Source: Oscillospiraceae bacterium (GTDB lineage: Bacteria > Bacillota > Clostridia > Oscillospirales > Oscillospiraceae). From it: DNA of 64,000 nt. Of this stretch, positions 26,464-35,690 are shown one piece after another. The notes under the pieces were generated by a model. That model was not told the DNA's origin, made no database searches, and saw only the letters and a list, made by a program, of their open reading frames with translations. Where the stretch lies: assembly GCA_902778275.1 (NCBI GenBank), contig CACYXE010000014.1, positions 1 to 64,000 of the forward strand, in the 5' to 3' direction. The translations under genes and the position numbers were made by a program. Position 1 is the stretch's first letter; the number at the start of each line of letters is the position of its first letter.

Positions 26464-27654
26464 TTATGAATGCAGCCACTCCAGGTTTTTTTCGGTCTCC
26501 TTGGAGAACACATGCGCCACCTTGCCGCTGAAGGTAAAGTGTACGGTGTCGCCCATGTGGAAGCGGGTGTCCACGCCGGCGGTGGGAACGATGATGATCA
26601 CGTCCCGGTCCTCGGCGGTCACATGCAGATGCACACTGGAGCCCATCATCTCGCTCACGTCGATCTTGGCTTCCACACCGCTGTCAGCCAGATCCGTATG
26701 CTCGGGCCGGACGCCCAGGATCACTTCCTGGGACTGCACGCCGTTGGCCTTCAGACGCGCTTCCTTCTCCTCGTCCAGCTCGACCCTGAGGCCGCCGACT
26801 TCGACGAAGTATTTGTCGCCCTCGCGGATGAGCCGGGCGTCAAAGAAGTTCATAACGGGCATTCCGATGAAGCCGGCCACGAACAGGTTCGCCGGGTTGT
26901 TGAACACTTCCTGGGGCGTGCCGATCTGCTGGATGTAGCCGTCGCGCATGATGACGATCCGGTCACCCAGGGTCATGGCCTCGGTCTGGTCATGGGTGAC
27001 GTAGATGAAGGTGGTGTTGATGCGCTCGCGCAGCTTGATGATCTCCGCGCGCATCTCGTTTCTCAGCTTGGCGTCCAGGTTGGAAAGCGGCTCGTCCATC
27101 AGCATGACCTTGGGGTCGCGGACGATAGCGCGGCCGATGGCCACACGCTGGCGCTGGCCGCCGGACAGGGCTTTGGGCTTGCGCTCCAGGTACTGGGTGA
27201 TGTCCAGGATCTCCGCCGCCTCGCGGACCTTCTTCTCGATCACGTCCTTGGGCTCCTTGCGCAGCTTCAGGGAGAAAGCCATGTTTTCAAACACGGTCAT
27301 ATGGGGGTACAGTGCGTAGTTCTGGAAGACCATGGCGATGTCCCGGTCCTTGGGGGCCACGTCGTTCATCCGCTCGCCGTCGATGAGCAGCTCGCCTTCG
27401 GAGATCTCCTCCAGGCCTGCCACCATACGCAGGGTGGTGGACTTGCCGCAGCCGGAGGGGCCGACCAGCACGATGAACTCCTTGTCGGCGATGTCCAGGT
27501 TGAACTCCTGCACGGCGACTACGCCCTGGTCGGTGATCTGCAGGTTGACATTCTTCTTTTCAGGCGCATCCTCTTTTTTCTTGTTCTTTTTCTTCTGCTC
27601 GCCGCTGACAAAGGGATAGACTTTCTTGATGTTTTTCAGCTGAACTGTTGCCAT
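26464..27654 (-). CDS. Sugar ABC transporter ATPase, MsmK/UgpC type
   Basis: A 396-residue ATPase of the MsmK/MalK/UgpC group. The motifs are Walker [11 protein letters not shown]-loop [13 protein letters not shown], signature [14 protein letters not shown] and Walker B VMLMDEP, with a C-terminal TOBE/regulatory domain from about residue 240. There is an unusual Lys-rich insertion at about residues 19-40 ([18 protein letters not shown]) within the first beta strands. No permease or binding protein is nearby, so it is probably a shared ATPase serving several sugar importers, like MsmX of Bacillus. Confidence 0.92.
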   Translation of the reverse strand: MATVQLKNIKKVYPFVSGEQKKKNKKKEDAPEKKNVNLQITDQGVVAVQEFNLDIADKEFIVLVGPSGCGKSTTLRMVAGLEEISEGELLIDGERMNDVAPKDRDIAMVFQNYALYPHMTVFENMAFSLKLRKEPKDVIEKKVREAAEILDITQYLERKPKALSGGQRQRVAIGRAIVRDPKVMLMDEPLSNLDAKLRNEMRAEIIKLRERINTTFIYVTHDQTEAMTLGDRIVIMRDGYIQQIGTPQEVFNNPANLFVAGFIGMPVMNFFDARLIREGDKYFVEVGGLRVELDEEKEARLKANGVQSQEVILGVRPEHTDLADSGVEAKIDVSEMMGSSVHLHVTAEDRDVIIIVPTAGVDTRFHMGDTVHFTFSGKVAHVFSKETEKNLEWLHS

Positions 27655-27848
27655 AGTACCGGCTCCGTCTGCCCCGCCTCCGCGCGAGCAGACTCGCGGC
27701 CACTTGCGTGCGCCGCCTTACGACAGGTCTCCACACTGCCGCACCCCGAGCCCGGGGATTTACCATATCCTCCTTATACAAGCTGTGCACGGCTGAATGG
27801 TGGAGAGCCGAACACGCAGTCAAATTCCGGGCACAAAAACCCGCATCT

Positions 27849-27877
27849 ATTATACAGAAAGATCGTTTCCTTTACAA
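27849..27877 (-). promoter_or_regulatory. Promoter of the MsmK-type ATPase gene
   Basis: On the minus strand TTGTAA (27872-27877) and TATAAT (27849-27854) with a 17-base spacer. The implied leader of about 190 bases contains an isolated strong AAGGAGG near 27770, about 110 bases before the ATPase start, with no convincing gene. Confidence 0.75.
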
Positions 27878-27952
27878 GCAGAAATTTTGCGCATCCTTTC
27901 CCCTTTTCCCGCATATGGATAGATGAAAAGACGCGAAACGGAGGTGCAGACT

Positions 27953-29230
27953 ATGCGGACTCTGCGATTCGGCAGCACCGGTCCCGCGGTCCAGCTGCTG
28001 CAGCTGGCGCTGGATCGGGCGGGCTTCGGCCCGCTGGAGACGGACGGCATCTTTGGCCGGGCCACGGCAAACGCACTGCTGCGTTTTCAGCGCAGCCATC
28101 GTCTGGAGGCTGACGCTGTGGCGGGACCGATGACCCACCAGGCGCTGCTGCCCTGGTATACCGGTTATCTGACCCACCGCATCCGCCCGGGAGACGTCTA
28201 CTGGCAGCTGGCCAGGCGCTACGGAACTACGGCGGAGGCCATCGCCCTGGCAAACCCGGATCTGCGGCCGGAGGCGCTGCCGGTGGGCGCGCGGCTGGTG
28301 GTGCCGCTGGGCTTTCCCGTGGTACCCGCCGCGATCGACTGGTGCGCGGATCTGGTGGCCTGTTGCGTACAGGGACTGGCCGCCCGCTATCCCTTTATCG
28401 AGACCGGACAGATCGGCAGCAGTGAGCTGGGCAGGCCCCTCTGGCGGCTGCAGTTGGGCCGGGGAGAGAACCGGGTGCTGTATAACGGCGCCCATCACGC
28501 CAACGAGTGGATCACCACGCCGCTGCTGCTGCGCTTCGCTGAGGAACTGGCCGCCGCTTTCGGCGGGGGCGGCGCCCTTTTTGACGTAAGCGCGGCGGAG
28601 ATCCTGGACTATGCGACGATCTGTCTGATCCCGGCGGTGAACCCGGACGGGATGGACCTGGTCACCGGGGAGCTGCAGAGCGGCGCGGCCTTTCAGCGGG
28701 CGCGGGGCATCGCCGCGGCCTATCCCCGCTTCCCCTTTCCCGACGGCTGGAAGGCCAATCTCCAGGGCGTGGATCTGAACCTGCAATATCCGGCGGGCTG
28801 GGAGCAGGCCCGGGAAAACAAATACGCCCTGGGCGTCGCCTCGCCCGCCCCGGCGGACTTCGTGGGCACAGCGCCGCTGACAGCGCCGGAGAGCCGGGCC
28901 ATGTACAACTACACCTTCGCCTTCGACCCGGCCCTGACCCTGTCCTTCCACACCCAGGGGGAGGTCATCTACTGGCGCTATCTGGATCATGAGCCGGAAG
29001 ACGCCCGGCAGATCGCGGAGGCCTTTGCCCGGCTCTCCGGCTACGCGGTGGAGGACGCGCCCTTTGCCTCCGGCTTCGCGGGTTATAAGGACTGGTTCAT
29101 CCTGGCCTGGAACCGGCCCGGCTACACCGTCGAGGCGGGGCTGGGGCGCAATCCCCTGCCCGTTTCAGACTTTGATGGGATTTACGAGAAGGTCCGGGGC
29201 ATCCTGACCCTGGGCGCGCTGCTGACGTAA
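27953..29230 (+). CDS. M14 peptidase, gamma-D-glutamyl-mDAP endopeptidase-like
   Basis: A 425-residue cell-wall peptide hydrolase. It has a peptidoglycan-binding domain (about 3-65), a LysM domain (about 73-118, THRIRPGDVYWQLARRYGTT) and a zinc carboxypeptidase domain. Zinc ligands are His182 and Glu185 (HANE) and His333 (SFHTQGE); Glu394 (YTVEAGLG) is the catalytic Glu. There is no signal peptide, as in endopeptidase I of sporulating Lysinibacillus sphaericus, so a role in recycling or spore peptidoglycan inside the cell is plausible. The ATG at 27953 has GGAGG 8 bases upstream. Confidence 0.88.
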   Translation: MRTLRFGSTGPAVQLLQLALDRAGFGPLETDGIFGRATANALLRFQRSHRLEADAVAGPMTHQALLPWYTGYLTHRIRPGDVYWQLARRYGTTAEAIALANPDLRPEALPVGARLVVPLGFPVVPAAIDWCADLVACCVQGLAARYPFIETGQIGSSELGRPLWRLQLGRGENRVLYNGAHHANEWITTPLLLRFAEELAAAFGGGGALFDVSAAEILDYATICLIPAVNPDGMDLVTGELQSGAAFQRARGIAAAYPRFPFPDGWKANLQGVDLNLQYPAGWEQARENKYALGVASPAPADFVGTAPLTAPESRAMYNYTFAFDPALTLSFHTQGEVIYWRYLDHEPEDARQIAEAFARLSGYAVEDAPFASGFAGYKDWFILAWNRPGYTVEAGLGRNPLPVSDFDGIYEKVRGILTLGALLT

Positions 29231-29261
29231 AAAACCCGCCTCTGCACAAAGCGGAGGCGGG
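29229..29261 (-). terminator. Terminator hairpin 2 of the trk operon
   Basis: An 11-bp stem (29235-29245 with 29251-29261, one G-T pair) around ACAAA. The A run at 29229-29234 is a T tract on the minus strand. It lies between the convergent peptidase and trkH genes. Confidence 0.8.
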
Positions 29262-29291
29262 GGCTCTTCCGGCGCGCAGACACTTTTACAC

Positions 29292-29319
29292 AAAAAATGC
29301 GCCGCGTTCGCGGCGCATT
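29292..29319 (-). terminator. Terminator hairpin 1 of the trk operon
   Basis: A perfect 10-bp stem (29296-29305 with 29310-29319) with a GTTC loop and a six-base T tract on the minus strand, 15 bases past the trkH stop. Confidence 0.85.
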
Positions 29320-29333
29320 CGGGAAGCGGATCT

Positions 29334-30773
29334 TTATTTTTTCCAGGTGCGGGGAGAGAGCAGCACAAAGATGGGATAAAACTCCAGCCGCCCCAGCAGC
29401 ATGGCCAGGCTCAGCAGCAGCTTGGTCCGCCCGGAGAAGAAGGCAAAGTTGCCCGCCGGGCCGATGACCCGGGTCATGCCGGGCCCGATGTTGGACAGGC
29501 AGCTGAGCGCCGCCGTGAAGGAGGTGGCCAGGTCGCAGCCGTCCAGGGAGACCAGCAGGGAGAAGAGCAGCAGCAGCGCCATGTAAAAGGCGAAGAACAG
29601 AGAGGCCGCGCGGACGGTCCCGTCCTCCACCCGGCGTCCGTCCATCTGCACCCGGGTGACGCTGCGGGGGCGGGCCATCTGCTTGAGGGACACGCCCATG
29701 CTCTTGCCCAGGATCATCAGCCGGGACAGCTTCAAGCCGCCGCCGGTGCTGCCGGCGCAGCCGCCGCAGAACATCAGCAGCACCAGGATCCACTTGCAGT
29801 ACTCCGGCCAGGCGGTGAAGTCCACCGTGCCGAAGCCCGTGGTGCTGATGATGGCGGCGGTGTTGAAGAAGGCGTGCCGCAGGGCGACGGCAAAGCCGCC
29901 GAAGAGCTTTTGGATCCCCAGGGCCAGCAGCAGCACCGAGGCCGCGATGATGCCCAGATACCAGTGCAGCTCCTCGTTCTTCAGCGCGTCCCGCCAGCGG
30001 CGGATCAGCAGCAGGTAGTACAGGTTGAAGTTTACGCCGAACAGGCACATGAACACGGCGACCACCATCTCGATATACAGGCTGTCAAAGCCGCCGATGC
30101 TGGCGCCGTTGGTGGAAAAGCCGCCTGTGCCCGCGGTGGAAAAGGCGTGCAGCAGCGCTTCATAAAAACTCATGCCGCCGCAGAGCAGGAACACGGTCTC
30201 CAGCAAGGTCAGGCCGATGTAGATGAGATACAGGATGGTGGCGGTCTTTTTCGCCCGCGGTACCAGCTTGCCCACTGTGGGTCCGGGCACCTCCGCCCGC
30301 ATGATGTGCATGGAGTGGTCCCCGCTCATGGGCAGGACCGCCATCAGGAACACCAGCACGCCCATGCCGCCGATCCAGTGGGTGAAGAGCCGCCAGAACA
30401 TGTCGGCCCGGGGCAGGGCCTCCACGTCGGTCAGGATGGTGGCGCCGGTGGTGGACAGACCGGAGGCCGTCTCAAACAGGGCGTCGATATAATGGGGGAT
30501 GCTGCCGCCCAGCACGAAGGGCAGCGCCCCCAGCAGGGACATGAGGATCCAGCCCAGACCCACGATCACGAAGCCCTCCCGGGCGTAGATGGCGGTGGTC
30601 CGGGGGCGGATGCGGGTCAGCAGAAAGCCGGCGGCCGCCGCCAGCGCGGCGGTGATCAGAAAATGCAGCACCGGCTCCCGATAGATGAGCCCCACCAGCA
30701 GGGGCAAAAGCAGCAGGCCGGCCAGGATCAGCAGGATCCAGCCCAGCACGCGGCAGATCATTCTTGTGTTCAT
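29334..30773 (-). CDS. trkH: Trk-type potassium uptake channel subunit TrkH
   Basis: A 479-residue potassium translocator with four M1-P-M2 repeats. Selectivity-filter-like loops are visible in ASGLSTTGAT, STAGTGGFST, ISTTGFGTVD and LSNIGPGM. It works with the cytosolic regulator TrkA, with which it overlaps by four bases (ATGA), a sign of translational coupling. Length is typical of TrkH. Confidence 0.93.
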   Translation of the reverse strand: MNTRMICRVLGWILLILAGLLLLPLLVGLIYREPVLHFLITAALAAAAGFLLTRIRPRTTAIYAREGFVIVGLGWILMSLLGALPFVLGGSIPHYIDALFETASGLSTTGATILTDVEALPRADMFWRLFTHWIGGMGVLVFLMAVLPMSGDHSMHIMRAEVPGPTVGKLVPRAKKTATILYLIYIGLTLLETVFLLCGGMSFYEALLHAFSTAGTGGFSTNGASIGGFDSLYIEMVVAVFMCLFGVNFNLYYLLLIRRWRDALKNEELHWYLGIIAASVLLLALGIQKLFGGFAVALRHAFFNTAAIISTTGFGTVDFTAWPEYCKWILVLLMFCGGCAGSTGGGLKLSRLMILGKSMGVSLKQMARPRSVTRVQMDGRRVEDGTVRAASLFFAFYMALLLLFSLLVSLDGCDLATSFTAALSCLSNIGPGMTRVIGPAGNFAFFSGRTKLLLSLAMLLGRLEFYPIFVLLSPRTWKK

Positions 30774-32134
30774 TTGCCGCCCTCAACGATGTCGTCCATT
30801 TTGTCCAGCCGCCCGGCGGCGGTGACCACGATGGCGTGATCGCCGGGCAGGATCACCGTGCTGCCGTCGGGGATCAGGCTTTCCCGTCCGCGGATGACGG
30901 CGCAGATCAGGACATTGGGCTTCAGCTTCAGATCCTTCAGGGGGACGCCCACACAGGCGGAGCCCTCGTCCACCCGGAATTCCAGGGCCTCCACCATCCC
31001 GTCGGCCAGACGGTACAGGGTCTCCATGCTGCTGCCCATGGAATTGCTCATGGCGCGTACGTATCGGGCCAGCTGCTGGGCTACCATGGCCTTGGGGGTG
31101 ACGATGCTCTCCAGCCCGGAATTTTCCAGGATCTCCGAGAAATGCTCCCGGTTGACCTTGGCCACGATCTTGCCCACCTTGCAGCTGCGGGCGTACATGG
31201 AGGTGATGATGTTGTCGCCGTCCTCGCCGGTCAGGGCCACGAAGGCGTCGGTGGACAGGATGCCGTCCTCCAGCAGCACGTCGCTGCGGGTGGCGTCGCC
31301 GCAGATGATGTGGGCCTCCGGGATCAGATCGCAGAGCAGATCGCAGGTCTCCCGGTCCCGCTCCACCACGGTCACGTCGATGCCCACCTCCGCCAGCAGC
31401 CTGGCCAGATACACGGCGATGCGGCCGCCGCCGATGAGCATGGCCTTGCGCACGGGCTTTTTGTATTGCCCGGCGGCGATGAAGAAGCGGCGCACCTCTT
31501 TGGCCGCGCCGGTGATGCTCAGCCGGTCCCCGCCGCGCAGGACGAAATCGCCGTTGGGAATGATGGCCTCGCCGGCGCGCTCCACCACGCTGACCAGCAC
31601 CTTGGCGCCGAAGCTCTGCTGCAGCATCTTCAGCTGCAGGCCGTCCAGCCTGTCCCCCTCGGTCACCTTGTGTTCGATGATCTCCACACTGCCCTTGGAG
31701 AAGGTGTCCACCCGCACGGCGCTGGGGAAGCGCAGGATGCGGGAGATCTCCTTGGCGCACTCATACTCGGGATTGACGATCACGGACAGGCCCAGGGCCT
31801 CCCGCAGAAACTCCGTCTGACTCAGATACTCCGGGTCCCGGATGCGGGCGATCACATGCTGCGTGCCCAGGTGCCGGGCGGAGATGCCGCAGACCATGTT
31901 CACCTCGTCGAGCTCGGTGGCGGCCATGAGCAGATCCGCCGTGGCGGCCCCGGCCTCCCGCAGAGTCTCGGGATTGGTGGCGCTGCCCTCCACGCAGATC
32001 ACGTCCAGCTCGTTGGAAATGCTGCTGATGATATCCGGATTGCGGTCGATGACGGTGATGTCATGCCCCTCCTTGGAGAGGAGGGTGGCCACTGTGCGGC
32101 CCACCTTTCCCGCGCCCGCGATGATGATCTTCAT
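30770..32134 (-). CDS. trkA: Trk potassium uptake regulator TrkA
   Basis: A 454-residue cytosolic regulator built of two RCK repeats. Each has an NAD(P)-binding Rossmann half (MKIIIAGAGKVG at residue 1 and KAMLIGGGRIA near 230) and a TrkA-C half. It gates TrkH in response to nucleotides. The ATG at 32134 has GGGAG upstream; the open frame continues far upstream to 33226 across the divergent SPFH gene, which is an antisense artefact. Confidence 0.94.
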   Translation of the reverse strand: MKIIIAGAGKVGRTVATLLSKEGHDITVIDRNPDIISSISNELDVICVEGSATNPETLREAGAATADLLMAATELDEVNMVCGISARHLGTQHVIARIRDPEYLSQTEFLREALGLSVIVNPEYECAKEISRILRFPSAVRVDTFSKGSVEIIEHKVTEGDRLDGLQLKMLQQSFGAKVLVSVVERAGEAIIPNGDFVLRGGDRLSITGAAKEVRRFFIAAGQYKKPVRKAMLIGGGRIAVYLARLLAEVGIDVTVVERDRETCDLLCDLIPEAHIICGDATRSDVLLEDGILSTDAFVALTGEDGDNIITSMYARSCKVGKIVAKVNREHFSEILENSGLESIVTPKAMVAQQLARYVRAMSNSMGSSMETLYRLADGMVEALEFRVDEGSACVGVPLKDLKLKPNVLICAVIRGRESLIPDGSTVILPGDHAIVVTAAGRLDKMDDIVEGGK

Positions 32135-32243
32135 AAGAAACTCCCTTCTGCCGGTCCGGCGTGAGAGATCGCCGTCAGAAATGAATGCCTTATTATACCA
32201 CGCCGCAAAAAACTTGTACAGGAAAATCCTTTCCCCCAAGGAC

Positions 32244-32283
32244 TTGACAAACAGATAGCACAGTGATATCATTTTGATATCAC
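32244..32283 (+). promoter_or_regulatory. Promoter with overlapping palindromic operator
   Basis: TTGACA at 32244-32249 and TATCAT at 32267-32272 are spaced by 17 bases with an extended -10 TGA. Overlapping the -10 element and transcription start is a perfect palindrome: GTGATATCA (32263-32271), TTT, TGATATCAC (32275-32283). The symmetry and position are those of a repressor operator. The small ribbon-helix-helix protein encoded two genes down is a candidate ligand, as is an unlinked GntR-type regulator. Confidence 0.75.
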
Positions 32284-32299
32284 GAAAGGAGTGAGCCTG

Positions 32300-33337
32300 A
32301 TGAAAGAAAAGGTTTTGAACAATAAAAAGAACGGCATGGCGATGCTGCTGGTGTTCGCGGTGCTGTATCTGGCGGCTTTGGCGCTGGTGATCCTCAGCGG
32401 CGTGAAGCTGGACGACGGCCGAAAGGGCTTTATCGCCCCGCTGGTGCTGGGGATCGTGTGGCTGTGCATCGGCTGGCTTCCCTTTTTGGGGCTGAAGGTG
32501 CTCAAGCCCCAGGAGGCGCTGGTGCTGACCCTGTTCGGCAAGTACATCGGCACACTGAAGGACGACGGCTTTTACTTTGTCAACCCCTTCTGTGTGGCGG
32601 TCAATCCCGCGGCCAAGACCCGCCTCAACCAGAGTGGAGACGTGGACGGCGGCAAGTCCGGCAGCGCGCTTTTGAGCGCGGCGCTGGGCAAGAGCGTGGA
32701 CGTGAACGCCATGGAACTGGCCAACAAGAAGATCTCCCTCAAGGCCATGACCCTGTCCAACAGCCGCCAGAAGATCAACGACTGCCTGGGCAATCCCGTG
32801 GAGATCGGCATCGCCGTGATCTGGCGGGTGGTGGACACAGCCAGAGCGGTGTTCAACGTGGACAACTATAAGGAATACCTGTCCCTCCAGTGCGACAGCG
32901 CCCTGCGGGATATCGTCCGGCTGTACCCCTATGACGTGGCGCCCGGCGTGGACACCACCGGCGACGGCGTGGCGGACGAGGGGAGCCTGCGCGGCTCCAG
33001 CGAGACTGTGGCCCGCCGCATCCGCGATGAGATCCAGCAGAAGGTGGAGGAAGCCGGAATCCAGATCCTGGAGGCCCGGATCACCTATCTGGCCTATGCG
33101 CCGGAGATCGCCGCCGTCATGCTCCAGCGGCAGCAGGCCTCGGCCATCATCGACGCCCGGAAGATGATCGTGGACGGCGCCGTGGGCATGGTGGAGATGG
33201 CCCTGGAGCGGCTCAGCGAGAACCACACCGTGGAGCTGGACGAGGAGCGCAAGGCGGCCATGGTCTCCAACCTCCTGGTGGTGCTCTGCGGCAACCGGGA
33301 CGCCCAGCCGGTGGTCAACTCCGGCAGCCTGTATTGA
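32300..33337 (+). CDS. SPFH/Band 7 domain membrane protein
   Basis: A 345-residue stomatin/prohibitin-like protein. Two N-terminal membrane segments (about 13-36 and 45-65) precede the SPFH domain ([31 protein letters not shown]), then a helical C-terminal half with [35 protein letters not shown]. Such proteins scaffold membrane microdomains and often bind membrane proteases. It is first in a three-gene unit with an RHH protein and a YhfC-type protease. The ATG at 32300 has AAAGGAG upstream. Confidence 0.9.
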   Translation: MKEKVLNNKKNGMAMLLVFAVLYLAALALVILSGVKLDDGRKGFIAPLVLGIVWLCIGWLPFLGLKVLKPQEALVLTLFGKYIGTLKDDGFYFVNPFCVAVNPAAKTRLNQSGDVDGGKSGSALLSAALGKSVDVNAMELANKKISLKAMTLSNSRQKINDCLGNPVEIGIAVIWRVVDTARAVFNVDNYKEYLSLQCDSALRDIVRLYPYDVAPGVDTTGDGVADEGSLRGSSETVARRIRDEIQQKVEEAGIQILEARITYLAYAPEIAAVMLQRQQASAIIDARKMIVDGAVGMVEMALERLSENHTVELDEERKAAMVSNLLVVLCGNRDAQPVVNSGSLY

Positions 33338-33343
33338 CGCCCC

Positions 33344-33547
33344 ATGGCCGACATTCAGAAGAAACAGGTGCCGCTGCGCCTGTCCCCCAAACTGTATGAC
33401 GCCATCGCCGCCTGGGCGGAGGACGACTTTCGCTCCATCAACGGGCAGATCGAGTATCTGTTGACCGAGTGCGTCAAGCAGCGGAAAAAGAACGGGAAGT
33501 ATGTGTCCGACACCATTGACGAGCCCATCGAGCTGGACATTCGCTGA
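33344..33547 (+). CDS. Small Arc-like ribbon-helix-helix protein
   Basis: A 67-residue protein. The strand-helix pattern [32 protein letters not shown] is that of an Arc/MetJ-type DNA-binding domain, with a short charged tail. No clear ribosome site precedes the ATG, which lies 6 bases after the SPFH stop, so translation is probably coupled. It may regulate the palindromic promoter of its own operon; that is inference. Similar small Arc-like proteins also accompany SPFH genes elsewhere. Confidence 0.8.
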   Translation: MADIQKKQVPLRLSPKLYDAIAAWAEDDFRSINGQIEYLLTECVKQRKKNGKYVSDTIDEPIELDIR

Positions 33548-33561
33548 GGAGGAGAAAGAGG

Positions 33562-34371
33562 ATGGTATCCAATTTTACAATGATCGCCATGGCGATCCAG
33601 GCAGGCGCCGGCGTGCTGCTGCCGATCATCACCATCGCAGTGCTGAGCAAAAAATACGGCTGCCGGATCAAGCATTTCTTTGTGGGCATCCTGGTGTTTA
33701 TGGTCTTTGTGGTCATGCTGGAGACCCGTTTCCACGGCATGATGCTCTCGAGTCCCAACGGGGCGGCGATCCAGAACAACCCCCTGCTGATGGCCCTGTA
33801 CAGCGCTGCGGCAGCGGCTTTGTTTGAGGAGATCGGCCGCTACGTGGCCTTTCGTTTTATCCTCAACCGGGATATGGAGGCGGACATCAACGCCCTGTCC
33901 TACGGCGCGGGCCACGGCGGCTTTGAGTGCTTCTATCTGCTGGCCAGCGCCGGCGCGAACAACCTGCTGATGGCCCTGTCCTACCGGGCCGCGGGCATGG
34001 ACGCCATGATGACCCTGGCCGACGGCGACGCGGCGTTGGCCCAGAGCTTTGCGGATACGCTGGTCCAGACGCCTGCCTGGATGTTCCTGCTGAGCGTGGC
34101 GGAGCGCTGCTTTGCCATTGCCATGCATATGGGTCTTTCGGTGCTGGTGTGGTTTGCGGTGAAGGCGCGCGGCGGGAAGCTCAGCCTCCTGCTGCTGGCC
34201 ATCGGCCTGCACTTCGCGGTGGATTTCATCACGGTGTTGCTCAACGGCAAACTGCCCGCGGCGCTGCTGGAAGTCATCGTCGGCGTGCTGGCTGTGGGCG
34301 TCGTCCTGGCGGCGCGGATGGTCTGGAAACGCTATGCCGAACCGGCGGAAAGCGAGGGCGCGGCGGCATAA
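33562..34371 (+). CDS. YhfC-like intramembrane metalloprotease
   Basis: A 269-residue polytopic membrane protein, about 7-8 spans, of the YhfC family, related to CAAX/PrsW-type intramembrane proteases. Candidate metal-site motifs are FEEIGRYVAF (double Glu and Arg), GAGHGGFE and LHFAVD. GAGGAG lies just upstream. Its pairing with an SPFH protein suggests a membrane protease under SPFH scaffold control, as for FtsH-HflKC or NfeD-SPFH pairs. The substrate is unknown. Confidence 0.82.
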   Translation: MVSNFTMIAMAIQAGAGVLLPIITIAVLSKKYGCRIKHFFVGILVFMVFVVMLETRFHGMMLSSPNGAAIQNNPLLMALYSAAAAALFEEIGRYVAFRFILNRDMEADINALSYGAGHGGFECFYLLASAGANNLLMALSYRAAGMDAMMTLADGDAALAQSFADTLVQTPAWMFLLSVAERCFAIAMHMGLSVLVWFAVKARGGKLSLLLLAIGLHFAVDFITVLLNGKLPAALLEVIVGVLAVGVVLAARMVWKRYAEPAESEGAAA

Positions 34372-34389
34372 AAAAGTTAGGGAAAAGTA

Positions 34390-34418
34390 TTGACAAACGG
34401 TTTCGGATTTGATATATT
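34390..34418 (+). promoter_or_regulatory. tRNA operon promoter
   Basis: Consensus TTGACA at 34390-34395 and TATATT at 34413-34418, 17-base spacer, 11 bases before the mature 5' end of tRNA-Asp. Confidence 0.85.
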
Positions 34419-34429
34419 ATTCGAGCCGT

Positions 34430-34506
34430 GGCCACGTAGTTCAGTCGGTTAGAACGCCGGCCTGTCACGCCGGAGGTCGAGGGTTCAAGTCCCTTCGTGG
34501 TCGCCA
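34430..34506 (+). tRNA. tRNA-Asp (GTC)
   Basis: A complete cloverleaf. The acceptor GGCCACG pairs with CGTGGTC, the discriminator is G and CCA is encoded (34504-34506). The anticodon stem CCGGC/GCCGG encloses CTGTCAC, giving anticodon GTC. The T arm GAGGGTTCAAGTCCCTT is standard. Confidence 0.97.
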
Positions 34507-34530
34507 GTATGCCCCTGAAAAGGGGCATAC
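34507..34530 (+). other. Hairpin between the two tRNAs
   Basis: A perfect 10-bp stem with a GAAA tetraloop fills most of the 29-base spacer between tRNA-Asp and tRNA-Thr. With no T tract it is not a terminator; it may aid processing of the tRNA precursor. Confidence 0.6.
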
Positions 34531-34535
34531 ACTTT

Positions 34536-34611
<76 letters not shown>

Positions 34612-34646
34612 AAAGCCTTGAAATCTGCGGATTTCAAGGCTTTTTT
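34612..34646 (+). terminator. Terminator of the tRNA operon
   Basis: A perfect 13-bp stem (34612-34624 with 34631-34643) and a T6 run directly after the tRNA-Thr CCA. Confidence 0.92.
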
Positions 34647-34664
34647 CTTTCTTTTCGTGTAAAC

Positions 34665-34714
34665 AGCAGACCTCATCCCTAAACTCGAAATTTTGCTGAG
34701 GGATGAGGTCTGCT
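34665..34714 (+). repeat. 16-bp inverted repeat enclosing the integrase ribosome site
   Basis: 34665-34680 and 34699-34714 are perfect inverted copies. The right arm contains GAGG (34705-34708), the only ribosome site for the integrase ATG at 34717, so a hairpin in the mRNA would hide it. Ten bases of the arm, GGATGAGGTC, also occur inside tRNA-Thr at 34574-34583. It could be a translational lock, an integrase-binding site, or both. Confidence 0.75.
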
Positions 34715-34716
34715 TT

Positions 34717-35646
34717 ATGAAGGAAATCACCATGTATTCGGGCACTGGACGATCGTTCAAGGAGGTCTATGAAGAGTTCGTTATTTCTAAAACCGCGCAA
34801 GGCGTATCAGATGCCACACTGAACAACTATCGCTATCATTTGAAAGCAATTTCAAGGTATCTGGACACAGAGAAAGACTTTGATGAAATCACGAAAAAGG
34901 ACATTGAACGTATGGCTGCTGCCATGAGACAGAGCGGCATAAAGCACAACTCCATTGCGACTTATATGAGGATGCTGAAAACCTTCTACAACTGGTGTAA
35001 AGAAGAGAATCTTTCCGCCATCAACATCCGCGGTTTTAAGGAGAAAGAAACGGTCAAGGAAACATATACGGATGAGGAATTGAAGCGATTGCTGAAGCGG
35101 CCCGACAAAGGATGCACGTTCAGCGAGTACCGAAATTGGACTATAGTCAACTTCTTGCTGAATAGTGGATGCAGAGCAGCAACCGTCAGAAACATTCAAA
35201 ACAAGGATGTAGATCTGGATGCTATGCGCGTAGTATTTCGACACAACAAGAATGGAAAAGTCCAAGTGATTCCCTTATGCAGTATCATGGCGAATATCCT
35301 GAAAAACTACATGCGAATTAGAGGCGGCAAAGACGACGATTACCTTTTCTGCGACATTTATGGAGGAATGCTGACAGACGATGCCCTGCGCCATGCCATT
35401 GCACATTACAACAGATCTCGTAATGTGAACAGCACTTCCATTCACAAATTCAGACACACTTTCGCGCGGAAATATCTCGTAGATTGCGGTGGTAATGCAT
35501 TCACGCTGCAAAGACTTATGGGGCATAGCACTTTAAATATGACAAAGCATTATGTCAGGATCTTTGATTCTGATATTGCCAAGGACTATGATATGTTTTC
35601 CCCTCTTGCACAACTCCAGAAGCCAAGGGAAAGAATAACGAAATAA
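34717..35646 (+). CDS. Tyrosine recombinase / integrase
   Basis: A 309-residue site-specific recombinase. An N-terminal SAM-like core-binding domain (about 12-100) is followed by the catalytic domain with the full set Arg153, Lys181, His243-x2-Arg246, His270 and Tyr279. It is therefore likely active. It lies next to tRNA-Thr, the usual place for an integrated element, but no other phage or conjugation genes follow, so it may be the last intact piece of a decayed element. Composition is lower in GC than the genome average. Confidence 0.92.
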   Translation: MKEITMYSGTGRSFKEVYEEFVISKTAQGVSDATLNNYRYHLKAISRYLDTEKDFDEITKKDIERMAAAMRQSGIKHNSIATYMRMLKTFYNWCKEENLSAINIRGFKEKETVKETYTDEELKRLLKRPDKGCTFSEYRNWTIVNFLLNSGCRAATVRNIQNKDVDLDAMRVVFRHNKNGKVQVIPLCSIMANILKNYMRIRGGKDDDYLFCDIYGGMLTDDALRHAIAHYNRSRNVNSTSIHKFRHTFARKYLVDCGGNAFTLQRLMGHSTLNMTKHYVRIFDSDIAKDYDMFSPLAQLQKPRERITK

Positions 35647-35652
35647 GAATGA

Positions 35653-35690
35653 GAAAGTAGCAAGAAGCATTTGAGTTTCTTGCTACTTTC
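35653..35690 (+). terminator. Hairpin after the integrase gene
   Basis: A perfect 14-bp stem (35653-35666 with 35677-35690) six bases past the integrase stop. The T run after it is short, so it is a probable rather than certain terminator. Confidence 0.65.
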
